From contig CACFLO010000002.1 of the NCBI GenBank assembly GCA_902567135.1, positions 19,293 through 83,292 of the forward strand: DNA of 64,000 nt. The letters are read 5' to 3'. The notes beneath the pieces are model-generated. The model did not search any database. It saw only the letters and a list, made by a program, of their open reading frames with translations, and had not been told where the DNA came from. The DNA is from an uncultured Alphaproteobacteria bacterium. GTDB taxonomy: Bacteria; Pseudomonadota; Alphaproteobacteria; HIMB59; GCA-002718135. The translations under genes and the position numbers were made by a program. Below, piece by piece: positions 35,850 to 44,461 of the stretch (position 1 is its first letter; the number at the start of each line of letters is the position of its first letter).

Positions 35850-35865
35850 AAGTATACTTATAAGT
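35850..35865. promoter_or_regulatory. Overlapping palindromes, possible operator
   Basis: Two perfect 10-base palindromes overlap: AAGTATACTT (35850-35859) and ACTTATAAGT (35856-35865). They abut the start codon of the Gfo/Idh gene in the 80-base divergent gap with xylB. An operator controlling one or both sugar operons is possible, but AT-rich palindromes arise by chance. Confidence 0.25.
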
Positions 35866-35929
35866 AACTATTAATCATATTGCTAATATTTTTGGTTAAA
35901 AAATAAAAAATTTTTTATAGAGTGTAATA

Positions 35930-37414
35930 ATGTTTATCGGAATTGATTTAGGTACATCTTCAGTTAAAATGATTCTTGTTGATAATGAACAAAATATTAT
36001 AGCAACATCTAGTTCACCTCTTACTGTCCAAAACCCAAAGGATGGATATAGTGAACAAAATCCAAAAGAATGGATTGATGCAACAATTGAATGTCTTGAA
36101 GATTTAAAATCAAAAAAACGCAAGGAATTTTCAGAAACAATTTCTATTGGAATATCTGGCCATATGCATGGGGCTACAATTACTGATAAATCGGGCAGTG
36201 TTATAAGGCCCTGCATTTTATGGAATGATACCCGTTCTCATAAAGAATGTATAGAATTTGAAAATCAAAGTCATGATGTTCGCGCAATATCAGGGAATAT
36301 TACTATGCCTGGTTTTACAGCACCTAAAATTAATTGGTTAAAAAAAAATGAGAAAGATAATTTTAATAAAATTTGTAAAATTCTATTACCAAAAGATTAT
36401 TTGCGCTTTTATTTAACAGGTGAGTATTATTCTGAAATGTCAGATGCATCTGGAACTCTTTGGTTAGATGTAAGGAAAAGAAAATGGTCTGATGAACTTT
36501 TATCATGTTCATTTTTAGAAAACAAACATATGCCAGATCTTGTTGAAGGAAATCAGGAAACAGGAATATTAAAAAAAGAATTTAAAGATAAATTTCAATT
36601 TAATCATAATGTAAAGATTGTTGGAGGTGCGGGTGACAATGCTGCTGCTGCTGTTGGTATGGGAATTACTGAGCAAAATCAGTCCTTTATATCACTTGGC
36701 ACTTCTGGTGTTTTCTTTACTCCTACGCAAGATTTTTTAAGTAATACAGGTGATGCTGTCCATTCTTTTTGTCATTGTTTGCCAAATAAATGGCACTTAA
36801 TGTCAGTCATGTTAAGTGCAAGTAATTGTCTAGATTGGATTTGTTCAGTAACTAATACTTCTATCCAAAAAAGTCTTACTAATGTTGAAAATTTTTATTC
36901 TGAGAAAGATTCAATTGCAAATGCTCCTTTATTTTTACCCTACTTATCTGGAGAAAGAACGCCACATAATGATCCGCATATTAGAGGATCTTTTCATTCA
37001 ATTAAAACAACTACTGATACAACAAATATGCAATATTCCGTTATTGAAGGTGTTAGTTTTGGCATTCTAGATGGTGTCAAATCGATATTAAAAGTAAATA
37101 ATAATTTTGAAAAAATATTTATGGTAGGAGGAGGATCTAGAAGTTCTTTTTGGATTCAATTACTTGCCTCTTTATTGGATCGGAAACTAAGTGTTTGTGA
37201 GCAAAGTGAATATGGGGCATCATTGGGTGTAGCTAGGTTAGCAATGTATGCAGATAAAAACACAGATGATAAAAGTGCAATTATTAAAGAAATTAAAATT
37301 AGTAATGAATATAAACCAAAATCAAATAATATTAATATTCTCTTAAAAAGATATGAAATTTGGAAAGATTTGTATTCCTCAAATAAAAAAATTGCTTACA
37401 AACTTTTACATTAA
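35930..37414 (+). CDS. xylB: FGGY-family xylulokinase
   Basis: 494 residues. The N-terminal phosphate loop FIGIDLGTSSVKMILVD, substrate segment ISGHMHGATI (His replaces the usual Gln of SGQMHG), catalytic Asp in GGAGDNAAAAVGMG and SLGTSGVFF are those of the XylB branch, with LSGERTPHNDP and VGGGSRSSFWIQLLAS in the C-terminal domain. It phosphorylates D-xylulose to xylulose 5-phosphate for the pentose phosphate pathway. No xylose isomerase xylA was found beside it; the TIM-barrel gene across the divergent gap is not a standard XylA. Confidence 0.88.
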   Translation: MFIGIDLGTSSVKMILVDNEQNIIATSSSPLTVQNPKDGYSEQNPKEWIDATIECLEDLKSKKRKEFSETISIGISGHMHGATITDKSGSVIRPCILWNDTRSHKECIEFENQSHDVRAISGNITMPGFTAPKINWLKKNEKDNFNKICKILLPKDYLRFYLTGEYYSEMSDASGTLWLDVRKRKWSDELLSCSFLENKHMPDLVEGNQETGILKKEFKDKFQFNHNVKIVGGAGDNAAAAVGMGITEQNQSFISLGTSGVFFTPTQDFLSNTGDAVHSFCHCLPNKWHLMSVMLSASNCLDWICSVTNTSIQKSLTNVENFYSEKDSIANAPLFLPYLSGERTPHNDPHIRGSFHSIKTTTDTTNMQYSVIEGVSFGILDGVKSILKVNNNFEKIFMVGGGSRSSFWIQLLASLLDRKLSVCEQSEYGASLGVARLAMYADKNTDDKSAIIKEIKISNEYKPKSNNINILLKRYEIWKDLYSSNKKIAYKLLH

Positions 37415-37455
37415 ATTTATCTAAAATTTATTTTCACATTTCTTGTTTTATTATT

Positions 37456-38997
37456 TTAGTTTAATTGTTTCCATATAGGCATAATTTTTGATCTACTGTT
37501 TAGGTATGTCTCAAACAATTCGTCATATGTATTTGCATAGTTTTTATCGAATTTTTCAATATCTCCAAGAAGAGGTGTGACCCATTCCTCGATACATTTA
37601 TTCCATTCATTATATATTCCTAATGACATAGCTGCAGTCATTGCCGCTCCAGCTGCCCCAGCCTCTTTTCGAGTAGAGGTTCTAACATTTGTTTTAAGTA
37701 TATTTGAAAATATATTTCTTATCGAAACGGATTGTGAACCTCCACCTGTAATTCTAATTTCTTCAGGAATTTCTCCCATAGCCAAATAGCATTCCCTGGC
37801 AGCAAAACATAATCCTTCTATAAAACTTCTAACAATCTCAGGAAATCTATGCTTGGAGCTCAATCCTAACAAACTTGCTTTTGCTTCTGAATTTATGAAA
37901 GGACCTCTCTCTCCTGCTTCTGAAATATATGGATGATAAATTAATTTTTGTGGTTCAGTATTTTCAATCCATTTATCTATTTTGTTTAAAAAATTTTTAT
38001 TACTAAACTGGATATTAAAATCTTTAAAAATATCATTTACCAGAGATATTAACCAATTTACATTCATCATCCCTGACATATTAGTTTGTAATTGTAGTGC
38101 TGTGTTTTCTATAGGTAACAACATAACATATCCAGATTTCAAATGTGTGTTTAGTTTAATTTTTGATATTTGAGCTGCTTTCATGTGCACAGATGTAGTT
38201 CCTAAGCTTGAGCTACCAACATTTTTATTAGTTTCATACCCTCCACTTCCAAGAAATGCACAGACTGCATCAATATATGATAAAACAACAGGTGTACCTG
38301 AGCTCAGCCCTATTAAACTTGAGGCTTCAGAAGTTAAAGAATGGTTTGTTTTACTTCCATTTATAATTTTAGGTAATATATTTTTTCTTTTATTTAGCCC
38401 TAGACTACTTATTACATCTTCATCATAGTTCTGTGTGCGAAAATTACCAAAAGTAAAACAGGATTCTGATGGGTCAGTTCCTTTAACTCCAGTAAGTTTA
38501 TAGTAAATCCAATCTTTACAGTGAAAAGCAGTTTTAGATTTATTGAGGATCTCAGGATGATGTGTTTCCATAAATAGTAGTTGGCTACTTTGTTGGCCAG
38601 CAAACATTCCAGTTCCAGTAGAAATAAACCTCATTTCTTCAGATGCTAAATTTGACAATTTTTTAGCAATATCTGATGATCTAGAGTCTAACCATAGCCA
38701 TGCATCACATACTGGTTCACCTTTTTCATTAATCAACCAAGTCCCATCACCTTGCCCAGTTACAGAAATTGCAGAAACTCTGTTTTCTAAATTACTAAAT
38801 TGATCCTTTAAAAGTTTGATTACTCTACAACAATTTTTCCATGTTAATTCTAAGGATTGAGTTGCATTGCCATTAGAGCTAATCTTGTACTCATTAGGAA
38901 CTGAAGAATTTCCAATTTCCTTACCATTATGTGTAAATGCAACAGCTTTAATTAATGATGTACCAGCATCGATTCCTATAATTATATCTTTATTCAC
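37456..38997 (-). CDS. FGGY-family carbohydrate kinase (second, possible erythritol/pentulose kinase)
   Basis: The frame is open from 39048, but GTG at 38997, overlapping the stop of the aldolase gene by eight bases, puts the phosphate loop (IIIGIDAGTSLIKAVAF) at the N-terminus and is preferred (513 residues). Other landmarks are SVTGQGDGTWL, CDAWLWLDSRS, FGNFRTQ and ITGGGSQSVSIRNIFS. The GQGDGTW/WLDSR combination recalls erythritol and L-pentulose kinases rather than XylB. It is probably coupled with the class II aldolase, so its product may be that enzyme's substrate. Confidence 0.82.
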   Translation of the reverse strand: MNKDIIIGIDAGTSLIKAVAFTHNGKEIGNSSVPNEYKISSNGNATQSLELTWKNCCRVIKLLKDQFSNLENRVSAISVTGQGDGTWLINEKGEPVCDAWLWLDSRSSDIAKKLSNLASEEMRFISTGTGMFAGQQSSQLLFMETHHPEILNKSKTAFHCKDWIYYKLTGVKGTDPSESCFTFGNFRTQNYDEDVISSLGLNKRKNILPKIINGSKTNHSLTSEASSLIGLSSGTPVVLSYIDAVCAFLGSGGYETNKNVGSSSLGTTSVHMKAAQISKIKLNTHLKSGYVMLLPIENTALQLQTNMSGMMNVNWLISLVNDIFKDFNIQFSNKNFLNKIDKWIENTEPQKLIYHPYISEAGERGPFINSEAKASLLGLSSKHRFPEIVRSFIEGLCFAARECYLAMGEIPEEIRITGGGSQSVSIRNIFSNILKTNVRTSTRKEAGAAGAAMTAAMSLGIYNEWNKCIEEWVTPLLGDIEKFDKNYANTYDELFETYLNSRSKIMPIWKQLN

Positions 38998-39679
38998 TCT
39001 TTGGTTTTGCAATATCATTTGAACCCTCCGGCTCAGGTCCTTTACCATAGCTCATTCTTTTCATCTGTTGTATTACTTTATGCATTTCTTCATCTGATAA
39101 AATTGGTGAATTGCCGATAGACAGTGTTTTCACATACATTTTAGAAATAGCCTCAACTTCACATCCAAGAAAAAAAGCATCCTTCAATGTTTTTCCTAAA
39201 CATATCATACCATGTTGACTAATAAGACATGCTAATCTATCTTTTAAAGCTAGTATTACGTTGTCAGCTAATTCTTGTGTGCCGAAAGTAGCATAATTAG
39301 CACATCTTATATTTTTTCCTCCTGCGATGCCAACTATGTAATGAAACGCAGGAATATCTTTTTCATGGCATGCAATTGCAGTTGCATTTATGGAGTGACA
39401 ATGCAAAACAACATTAATATCATTTCTACTTTTAAGTATATCTCTGTGAAATCGCCATTCTGATGAAGGTTGTTTTCCTAAATATTCTCCATTCCAATTC
39501 ATTTCAACAATATCTTCAGGACTCATTTCATTATAAGGCAAAGAGCTAGGTGTAATTAAAAAGCCATTTTTATATCTTGCTGACAAATTTCCTGAGGTAC
39601 CTTGATTAATTCCAGAAGACTCCATTTTAAGACATGTCTTAATTATTTCATTACATAAATCTAATTTTTGCGGCTCCAT
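38990..39679 (-). CDS. Class II aldolase/adducin family protein (AraD/FucA-like)
   Basis: 229 residues. GTSGNLSARYKNGFLITPSS is the N-terminal phosphate loop, SSEWRFHRDIL supplies the catalytic Glu, and zinc histidines appear in VLHCHSINATAIA and ISQHGMICLG. The family includes L-fuculose-phosphate aldolase and L-ribulose-5-phosphate 4-epimerase. With the coupled FGGY kinase it would form a kinase-then-aldolase (or epimerase) route for a keto-sugar; the sugar cannot be named. The 95 bases upstream to YceI are an AT-rich promoter-like gap with nothing recognisable. Confidence 0.83.
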   Translation of the reverse strand: MEPQKLDLCNEIIKTCLKMESSGINQGTSGNLSARYKNGFLITPSSLPYNEMSPEDIVEMNWNGEYLGKQPSSEWRFHRDILKSRNDINVVLHCHSINATAIACHEKDIPAFHYIVGIAGGKNIRCANYATFGTQELADNVILALKDRLACLISQHGMICLGKTLKDAFFLGCEVEAISKMYVKTLSIGNSPILSDEEMHKVIQQMKRMSYGKGPEPEGSNDIAKPKSE

Positions 39680-39774
39680 GCTATTCCTTTTTAAACTTTA
39701 ATTTTTTATAGTATAATTATATCTTTAATTGAATATATATCTTTGCAATATATTACTTTGATGAACATTATAAT

Positions 39775-40347
39775 TTAACTTTCTCTAAATAAAAATAAAT
39801 TTGTTTTTAATATAACTTTATCTTTTAAAATTGATGTATTTTTCCATTTTCCAATACCTATTTTAAAGTCAGTTCTTGAAAATGTTAATTCACTCTGAAT
39901 TTGTACTAATTCTTCAGCTAATCTTTTTACATTAATTATTAATGGCACCATTGCACTTTTACCTTTTATAGTAAGTTCTACTTGTAACTCTAATTCTGTT
40001 TCATTTACATATGAAAATTTCTTTGTATCTACAACTGCCTTAGGAAATTGATTTGCATCAAAAAAAATATTACTTAAAAGCAAATCTTTATATTTGGTAT
40101 AGTTCATTTCAAGATCATTTACTTCCACATAAAAAATAGCTTTATTGTTTTCTTTTTGACTTACATCTATTTCAATAAAACCTTCCATAGTATTAAATGA
40201 ACCTTTAACATTTTTTGCAAAAAGCACTGGTAATTCAAATTCAATTGTTGAGAGTTCTTTGTCCAGTATCCATCGGTCTGATGCATATGTTAAATTTGGT
40301 AAACTCAAAAATAGGAATAATATAAAAAAAAATTTATATTTCTTCAA
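39775..40347 (-). CDS. YceI-like periplasmic lipid-binding family protein
   Basis: The frame is open from 40398 with ATGs at 40398 and 40380, both well inside rnhA. TTG at 40347 overlaps rnhA by only 14 bases and gives an ideal signal peptide (KKYKFFFILFLFLSLPNLTYA-SDRW), so I take it as the start (190 residues), without certainty. The mature domain starts DRWILDKELSTIEFELPVLF and continues with VKGSFNTMEGFIEID and FSRTDFKIGIG, matching YceI proteins, which bind polyisoprenoids in a lipocalin-like barrel. The role is unknown. Confidence 0.82.
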   Translation of the reverse strand: MKKYKFFFILFLFLSLPNLTYASDRWILDKELSTIEFELPVLFAKNVKGSFNTMEGFIEIDVSQKENNKAIFYVEVNDLEMNYTKYKDLLLSNIFFDANQFPKAVVDTKKFSYVNETELELQVELTIKGKSAMVPLIINVKRLAEELVQIQSELTFSRTDFKIGIGKWKNTSILKDKVILKTNLFLFRES

Positions 40348-40762
40348 TATATCGTCTAGCCAAGTAATCTGCTTTTTCATTGTGTATGTTTCCAGCATGA
40401 CCTTTAACCCATTCCCAAGTTATATTATGTCTTGCTATTAATTCATCAAGTTCTATCCATAATTCTTTATTTTTAACTGGTTTTTTTGCAGCAGTTTTCC
40501 ATCCATTTTTTTTCCAGTTTTGTATCCAGGATTGAATGCCATCTTTCACATATTTACTATCAGTTATAAGTGTTATTGTACTTTTCTTTTCAAAAGTTTT
40601 TAATGCTTTAATTGCTGCTGTTAATTCCATTTTATTATTTGTTGTATTCTTATCTCCACCATTCAGAAAATATTCATTTTTATTATCCTCAATAATTACA
40701 ACTCCCCACCCTCCAACACCAGGGTTTCCAGAGCATGCTCCATCTGTATAAATAGTGATCAT
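40334..40762 (-). CDS. rnhA: Ribonuclease HI
   Basis: 142 residues. ITIYTDGACSGNPGVGGWG carries the first catalytic Asp, NNKMELTAAIKAL the Glu, LITDSKYVKDGIQSW the second Asp, and VKGHAGNIHNEKADYLA the His and last Asp: the full DEDD set of type 1 RNase H. It removes RNA from RNA-DNA hybrids. It overlaps thrB by four bases (ATGA). RNase HII is also encoded, at 53.3 kb. Confidence 0.96.
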   Translation of the reverse strand: MITIYTDGACSGNPGVGGWGVVIIEDNKNEYFLNGGDKNTTNNKMELTAAIKALKTFEKKSTITLITDSKYVKDGIQSWIQNWKKNGWKTAAKKPVKNKELWIELDELIARHNITWEWVKGHAGNIHNEKADYLARRYIEEI

Positions 40763-41709
40763 GAATCAATTTTAATATTTTTTTGATGCCATTTTAAGAT
40801 ATTTAAATATTCTTCTGGATCTTTAAGTTTAACTAATGCATCATCAGGATGAAAAATTTTATCATAAAGTCTTGTAACCAAAATACGAACAGCCGCACCT
40901 CTTAACAAAACATTCATAGAGCCTTTTTCTTCAATATTTAGTTTTGATATATTCTCAAAACCCATCATTAATGAATTATAATTTTTATAATTAAATGTTA
41001 AATCATCATTAAAACACCAAGCATTAATGGTCAGGGCTAATTCATAAGCTATAAAATCATTACATGAAAAATAGAAGTCAATTATTCCAGAAATTTTATT
41101 TTTTATAAATAAAATGTTATCTATAAATAAATCGGCATGAATTATTGCTGTCGGTAAATTAATTGGCCAATTATTTTTCAAGAAAATTAATTCATTGCTT
41201 AATATTTGAAAATATTCTTGATATGATTCGTTATTTATATTTTTAAAATTTTCATAAATACTAACCCATGTTTTATAACCTACACTATTCGGTCTGGATA
41301 AATTTAAATTTTTTGTAATATTAGTAAATTGTGCAATTTTTAAACCAAGCTCATGACAATGTTCAGGCATAACATTGGTTAAATTTTCTCCCTGTAAAAA
41401 AGTAATTATTACTGCATTTTTATCCTTAAGTTTATTAATTATTGATTTTTTATTATTTTTAACAGGCAGAGGACAATCAAAGCCATGAGCAGCTAATTCA
41501 TTTTGAAGATCCATAAAAAAAGGTAAATCTTCTGGCTGCACTCTTTTTTCCAATATTGTTAAAATATATTTATTTTTTGAAGTAATAATTTTATAATTTG
41601 TGTTTTCAGTACCTTTAATAATTCCTTCAAAAGAAATAAGATTACCAATAGAATAGTCCTTTAAGAAATCTTCTATCTCATTCTTCTCTAATTTAGTAAA
41701 TACAGCCAA
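40759..41709 (-). CDS. thrB: Homoserine kinase (type II, APH-fold)
   Basis: 316 residues of the aminoglycoside-phosphotransferase fold. IGNLISFEGIIKGTENTNYKI is the nucleotide loop, LPTAIIHADLFIDNILFIKNKISGIIDF the Brenner motif (His-x-Asp-x4-Asn) with the metal Asp in GIIDF. Alphaproteobacteria use this ThrB type instead of the GHMP form. It makes O-phosphohomoserine, used by ThrC (10.3-11.7 kb). It is tightly coupled with ispH upstream and rnhA downstream, a conserved ispH-thrB-rnhA order in this class. Confidence 0.92.
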   Translation of the reverse strand: MAVFTKLEKNEIEDFLKDYSIGNLISFEGIIKGTENTNYKIITSKNKYILTILEKRVQPEDLPFFMDLQNELAAHGFDCPLPVKNNKKSIINKLKDKNAVIITFLQGENLTNVMPEHCHELGLKIAQFTNITKNLNLSRPNSVGYKTWVSIYENFKNINNESYQEYFQILSNELIFLKNNWPINLPTAIIHADLFIDNILFIKNKISGIIDFYFSCNDFIAYELALTINAWCFNDDLTFNYKNYNSLMMGFENISKLNIEEKGSMNVLLRGAAVRILVTRLYDKIFHPDDALVKLKDPEEYLNILKWHQKNIKIDS

Positions 41710-41710
41710 T

Positions 41711-42658
41711 TTAAACTACCTCTTTTAATTTTTGTGGAATTTTAAAATGTATATTTTCTTTTTCATATTCTGATTCAATAATATTTAAATCAAATTGCTG
41801 GCCAATTTTTCCTAGCATTTTGCTAACAAGAATTTCTGGTGAAGATGCGCTTGCTGTGATTCCAATTTTAGATGAACTATTTAGTATAGTTGGGTCAAAA
41901 TTATCAATATCATCTATTAATATTGCTTTTTGCGAACCATAATTTTTTGCTACTTCTACCAATCGTAGTGAGTTTGAGGAATTTTTTGAACCAATTACAA
42001 AAAAATAATCACTTAAATTAGCAATATTTTTTACAGCTTTTTGTCTGTTGGTAGTTGCATAACAAATATCTTTCTTTTTTGGCTCCAAAACATTTTTAAA
42101 ATGTAATTTAATCTCATCTATAATCTCTTTTGTATCATCAACAGATAGAGTTGTTTGAGTTACATAAGCAATTTGTTGATTTTTTTGAATGGGTAAATGC
42201 TTTACCTCTTCTTTATTTTCCACAAGAAATATTTCTTTTGCAGTTTGTCCCATTGTTCCTATTACTTCAGGATGATTATGATGACCTATCAAGATTACTG
42301 GTAAATTCTTTTTTTCAAAGTTTTCAACTTCTTTATGAATTTTACTAACTAAAGGACATGTAGCATCAAAATAAAGTAATTTTAAGTTCGCTGCTTCTTT
42401 AGGCACTGATTTAGGCACACCATGTGCAGAAAAGATAACTGGTCTATCCCGTTGATCTATTTCATATAATTCTTCAACAAATATTGCACCTTCTTTCTTC
42501 AGATTATCAACAACATACTTATTATGAACTATTTCATGTCTTACATATACCGGTGCTCCATATTTTTTTATTGCTTCTTGAACCATTAAAATAGCTCTTT
42601 CTACACCAGCGCAAAACCCTCTAGGGCCAGCCAAATAAACATCTAATTTTTTATTCAT
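41711..42658 (-). CDS. ispH: 4-hydroxy-3-methylbut-2-enyl diphosphate reductase
   Basis: 315 residues. The three [4Fe-4S] cysteines lie in AGPRGFCAGVERAI, FDATCPLVSKIH and DICYATTNRQ; FSAHGVP and ILIGHHNHPEVIGTMGQ are further conserved blocks. It performs the last step of the MEP isoprenoid pathway, giving IPP and DMAPP. IspE of the same pathway is at 58.3 kb. It is divergent from a lipoprotein gene with a 59-base gap. Confidence 0.96.
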   Translation of the reverse strand: MNKKLDVYLAGPRGFCAGVERAILMVQEAIKKYGAPVYVRHEIVHNKYVVDNLKKEGAIFVEELYEIDQRDRPVIFSAHGVPKSVPKEAANLKLLYFDATCPLVSKIHKEVENFEKKNLPVILIGHHNHPEVIGTMGQTAKEIFLVENKEEVKHLPIQKNQQIAYVTQTTLSVDDTKEIIDEIKLHFKNVLEPKKKDICYATTNRQKAVKNIANLSDYFFVIGSKNSSNSLRLVEVAKNYGSQKAILIDDIDNFDPTILNSSSKIGITASASSPEILVSKMLGKIGQQFDLNIIESEYEKENIHFKIPQKLKEVV

Positions 42659-42717
42659 TTACTTTTAATTTTAACTTACTTTATAAACATACTGATATAA
42701 TAAGAAATACTATATTC

Positions 42718-43233
42718 ATGAAAAAATTATTGATTTTTCTCGTACTTTTATCATTTTTTGGTTGTAGTGATATGTTAAAAAATAAACAAACATTAGGTAA
42801 TTTCAATTGTCCAAGAATATTTTTTTCAACTGAAGATAGGGTATTTATTGATACTGTTGCTAATGGCAATTCCATTGATGATGTATCGTTAAAAGCTAAG
42901 CTTAATAATTTTGCTATAGTTGAAAAATGCCATCAAAAAGATGGTATTGCTATTATACCTCTTGATATTTTAATTATTACTCAACCCATGGATAAATTTG
43001 AAAATTCAGACATATCTATTCCACTTTATGCTGTCTTATTAGATCAAAATAATGAAGTTTTAGAAACTCAATATTTTATGATTTTAGGCTCTATCAAAAA
43101 AAACTTTGAAAATAATGCTTTTACTGAAACCGACATAACAGATAGGCTTAAAATCATAACTGAGAATTTAGATACATCTCAGATAGTTATAGGTTTTATG
43201 ATTGATGATAAAAAAAGATTATTATTAAATTAA
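42718..43233 (+). CDS. Putative lipoprotein of unknown function
   Basis: 171 residues. The N-terminus MKKLLIFLVLLSFFGCSDM is a lipoprotein signal with the acylated cysteine at residue 16; the -3 to -1 positions (Phe-Phe-Gly) are a loose lipobox. The rest is a small domain with two further cysteines (NFNCPRIFFS, VEKCHQKDG) that could form a disulfide, and a predicted beta-rich core. It is not a family I recognise. Its last four bases overlap the 3' end of the convergent atpF. Confidence 0.7.
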   Translation: MKKLLIFLVLLSFFGCSDMLKNKQTLGNFNCPRIFFSTEDRVFIDTVANGNSIDDVSLKAKLNNFAIVEKCHQKDGIAIIPLDILIITQPMDKFENSDISIPLYAVLLDQNNEVLETQYFMILGSIKKNFENNAFTETDITDRLKIITENLDTSQIVIGFMIDDKKRLLLN

Positions 43234-43715
43234 TTTTTTAGAGTAGAGCCAAGCTCCTGTATTGATTTATTAATTAATTTTTGTTGTTCTTCAGGATTTA
43301 GTTTTTCTTGAAGAATTGAAATTGTAGCAGCAATAGCTGTTGATGTGATGTGCGATTGAATAGAATTATTTGCATCTCTTGTAAGTTGTTCTATTTTAGC
43401 TTCAGCTAGTCCCTGTCTTTTTAGTATTTGATCTTTTAATTTATTTTCAGTGATTTTTTCTAATTGCTTAACTTTATTTTCTGCTTCTTTATGAATTTCT
43501 TGAATTTCTAATTGTACATCATTCTGACGTTGTTTAATTTCACTGAGAGTATTTTGAGTTTCGTTTTTTAAATTTTCAGCTTCTTCTATTTTATCTTTAA
43601 TATCTTTGATCTGTGAGTCTAAATTAGTAGTTAGAATTTTACGAATTGGATTAAATACAGCTGCTATAAATGCAAAGAAAGCCACAGCTACCCAAAATTG
43701 TGGATCTGAAAACAT
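43230..43715 (-). CDS. atpF: ATP synthase F0 subunit b
   Basis: 161 residues: one N-terminal membrane helix (about 7-25, WVAVAFFAFIAAVFNPI) followed by a long charged coiled coil to about residue 120. It is the peripheral stalk subunit, pairing with the b' subunit encoded one base upstream. It is the last gene of the F0 operon atpI-atpB-atpE-atpG-atpF. F1 genes are not in the window, as is usual for alphaproteobacteria, where F0 and F1 operons are separate. Confidence 0.92.
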   Translation of the reverse strand: MFSDPQFWVAVAFFAFIAAVFNPIRKILTTNLDSQIKDIKDKIEEAENLKNETQNTLSEIKQRQNDVQLEIQEIHKEAENKVKQLEKITENKLKDQILKRQGLAEAKIEQLTRDANNSIQSHITSTAIAATISILQEKLNPEEQQKLINKSIQELGSTLKN

Positions 43716-43716
43716 T

Positions 43717-44208
43717 TTAATTTAAAGACCTTTCTAAATTTTGTACAGCATTCTTAATCTCATCATCAGTTACTTCAAATGAGGTAACCTTAGATAAAGT
43801 TAATTTTGTAATTTCATTTATTTGCGACTGAATTTGATTAAGTGATTCATTTTTAATTTTTTCGATCTTATTGGATGAATCAGTAATCTTTTCATCAAGC
43901 TCTTTTTCAAGTTTAGTTATCTCATTTTGAGCTTTATCTTGAAACGAGGCTGATGATGATTTAATTAATTCTGAAGCATCAGAACGTGCTTGTTTTAGTT
44001 GTTGCTCAATTTTATCTTGAATATTTTCAGCTTCACTTTGTAGCTCTTTGGCTGCAGTCAGATCTTCATTAATTTTTCTTTCTCTTTTTTCTAATATATT
44101 GCTAATTCTAGGCAATGAAATACGCCATAGAAAAACAAGCAGAAACGAGAAAGTGACTACTAGCCAAAAAAGCTGGGAAACAAAAAATTCAGGATTTAAT
44201 TGAGGCAT
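43717..44208 (-). CDS. atpG: ATP synthase F0 subunit b'
   Basis: 163 residues: the N-terminal segment MPQLNPEFFVSQLFWLVVTF is characteristic of b' subunits, then a membrane helix (about 12-30) with the LPRI segment and a glutamate/lysine-rich coiled coil. Presence of both b and b' is typical of alphaproteobacteria and phototrophs. The gene is called atpG or atpF' depending on the annotation scheme. Confidence 0.92.
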   Translation of the reverse strand: MPQLNPEFFVSQLFWLVVTFSFLLVFLWRISLPRISNILEKRERKINEDLTAAKELQSEAENIQDKIEQQLKQARSDASELIKSSSASFQDKAQNEITKLEKELDEKITDSSNKIEKIKNESLNQIQSQINEITKLTLSKVTSFEVTDDEIKNAVQNLERSLN

Positions 44209-44221
44209 CTCTTTAGCTTAA

Positions 44222-44446
44222 CTAACCAAATAGAATAACTAGCGCAATAACAAGTGCAAATAGTGCAATTGCTTCAACAAGTGCGAAACCTAACATAGTC
44301 ATAGTGAATACTTCACCACGAGCTGCAGGGTTTCTTCCTACTGCTTCAATAAATGAAGAGAAAATGTTCCCAATTCCTATTCCAGAACCAATAACTCCAA
44401 TAACGGCAAGACCGGCTCCGATAACTTTAGCTGCTTCAATTTCCAT
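44222..44446 (-). CDS. atpE: ATP synthase F0 subunit c
   Basis: 74 residues, two transmembrane helices with the glycine-rich GSGIGIGNIF face and the polar loop VGRNPAARGE. The ion-binding carboxylate is Glu58 in ALVEAIALFALV; the absence of the Na+-type Gln and Ser/Thr ligands points to proton coupling. A clear AGGAGG site precedes the start on the minus strand (CTAGGAGGATTT). Confidence 0.97.
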   Translation of the reverse strand: MEIEAAKVIGAGLAVIGVIGSGIGIGNIFSSFIEAVGRNPAARGEVFTMTMLGFALVEAIALFALVIALVILFG

Positions 44447-44461
44447 AAATCCTCCTAGATT

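Noticed and set aside
35930..37414. Xylose operon with xylose isomerase
   Set aside because: The neighbouring TIM-barrel protein (275 residues) is too short and lacks XylA motifs, so a full xylose isomerase pathway is not supported here.
44222..44446. Sodium-coupled ATP synthase
   Set aside because: Subunit c has VEAIAL around Glu58 without the Gln and Ser/Thr ligands needed for Na+ coordination.
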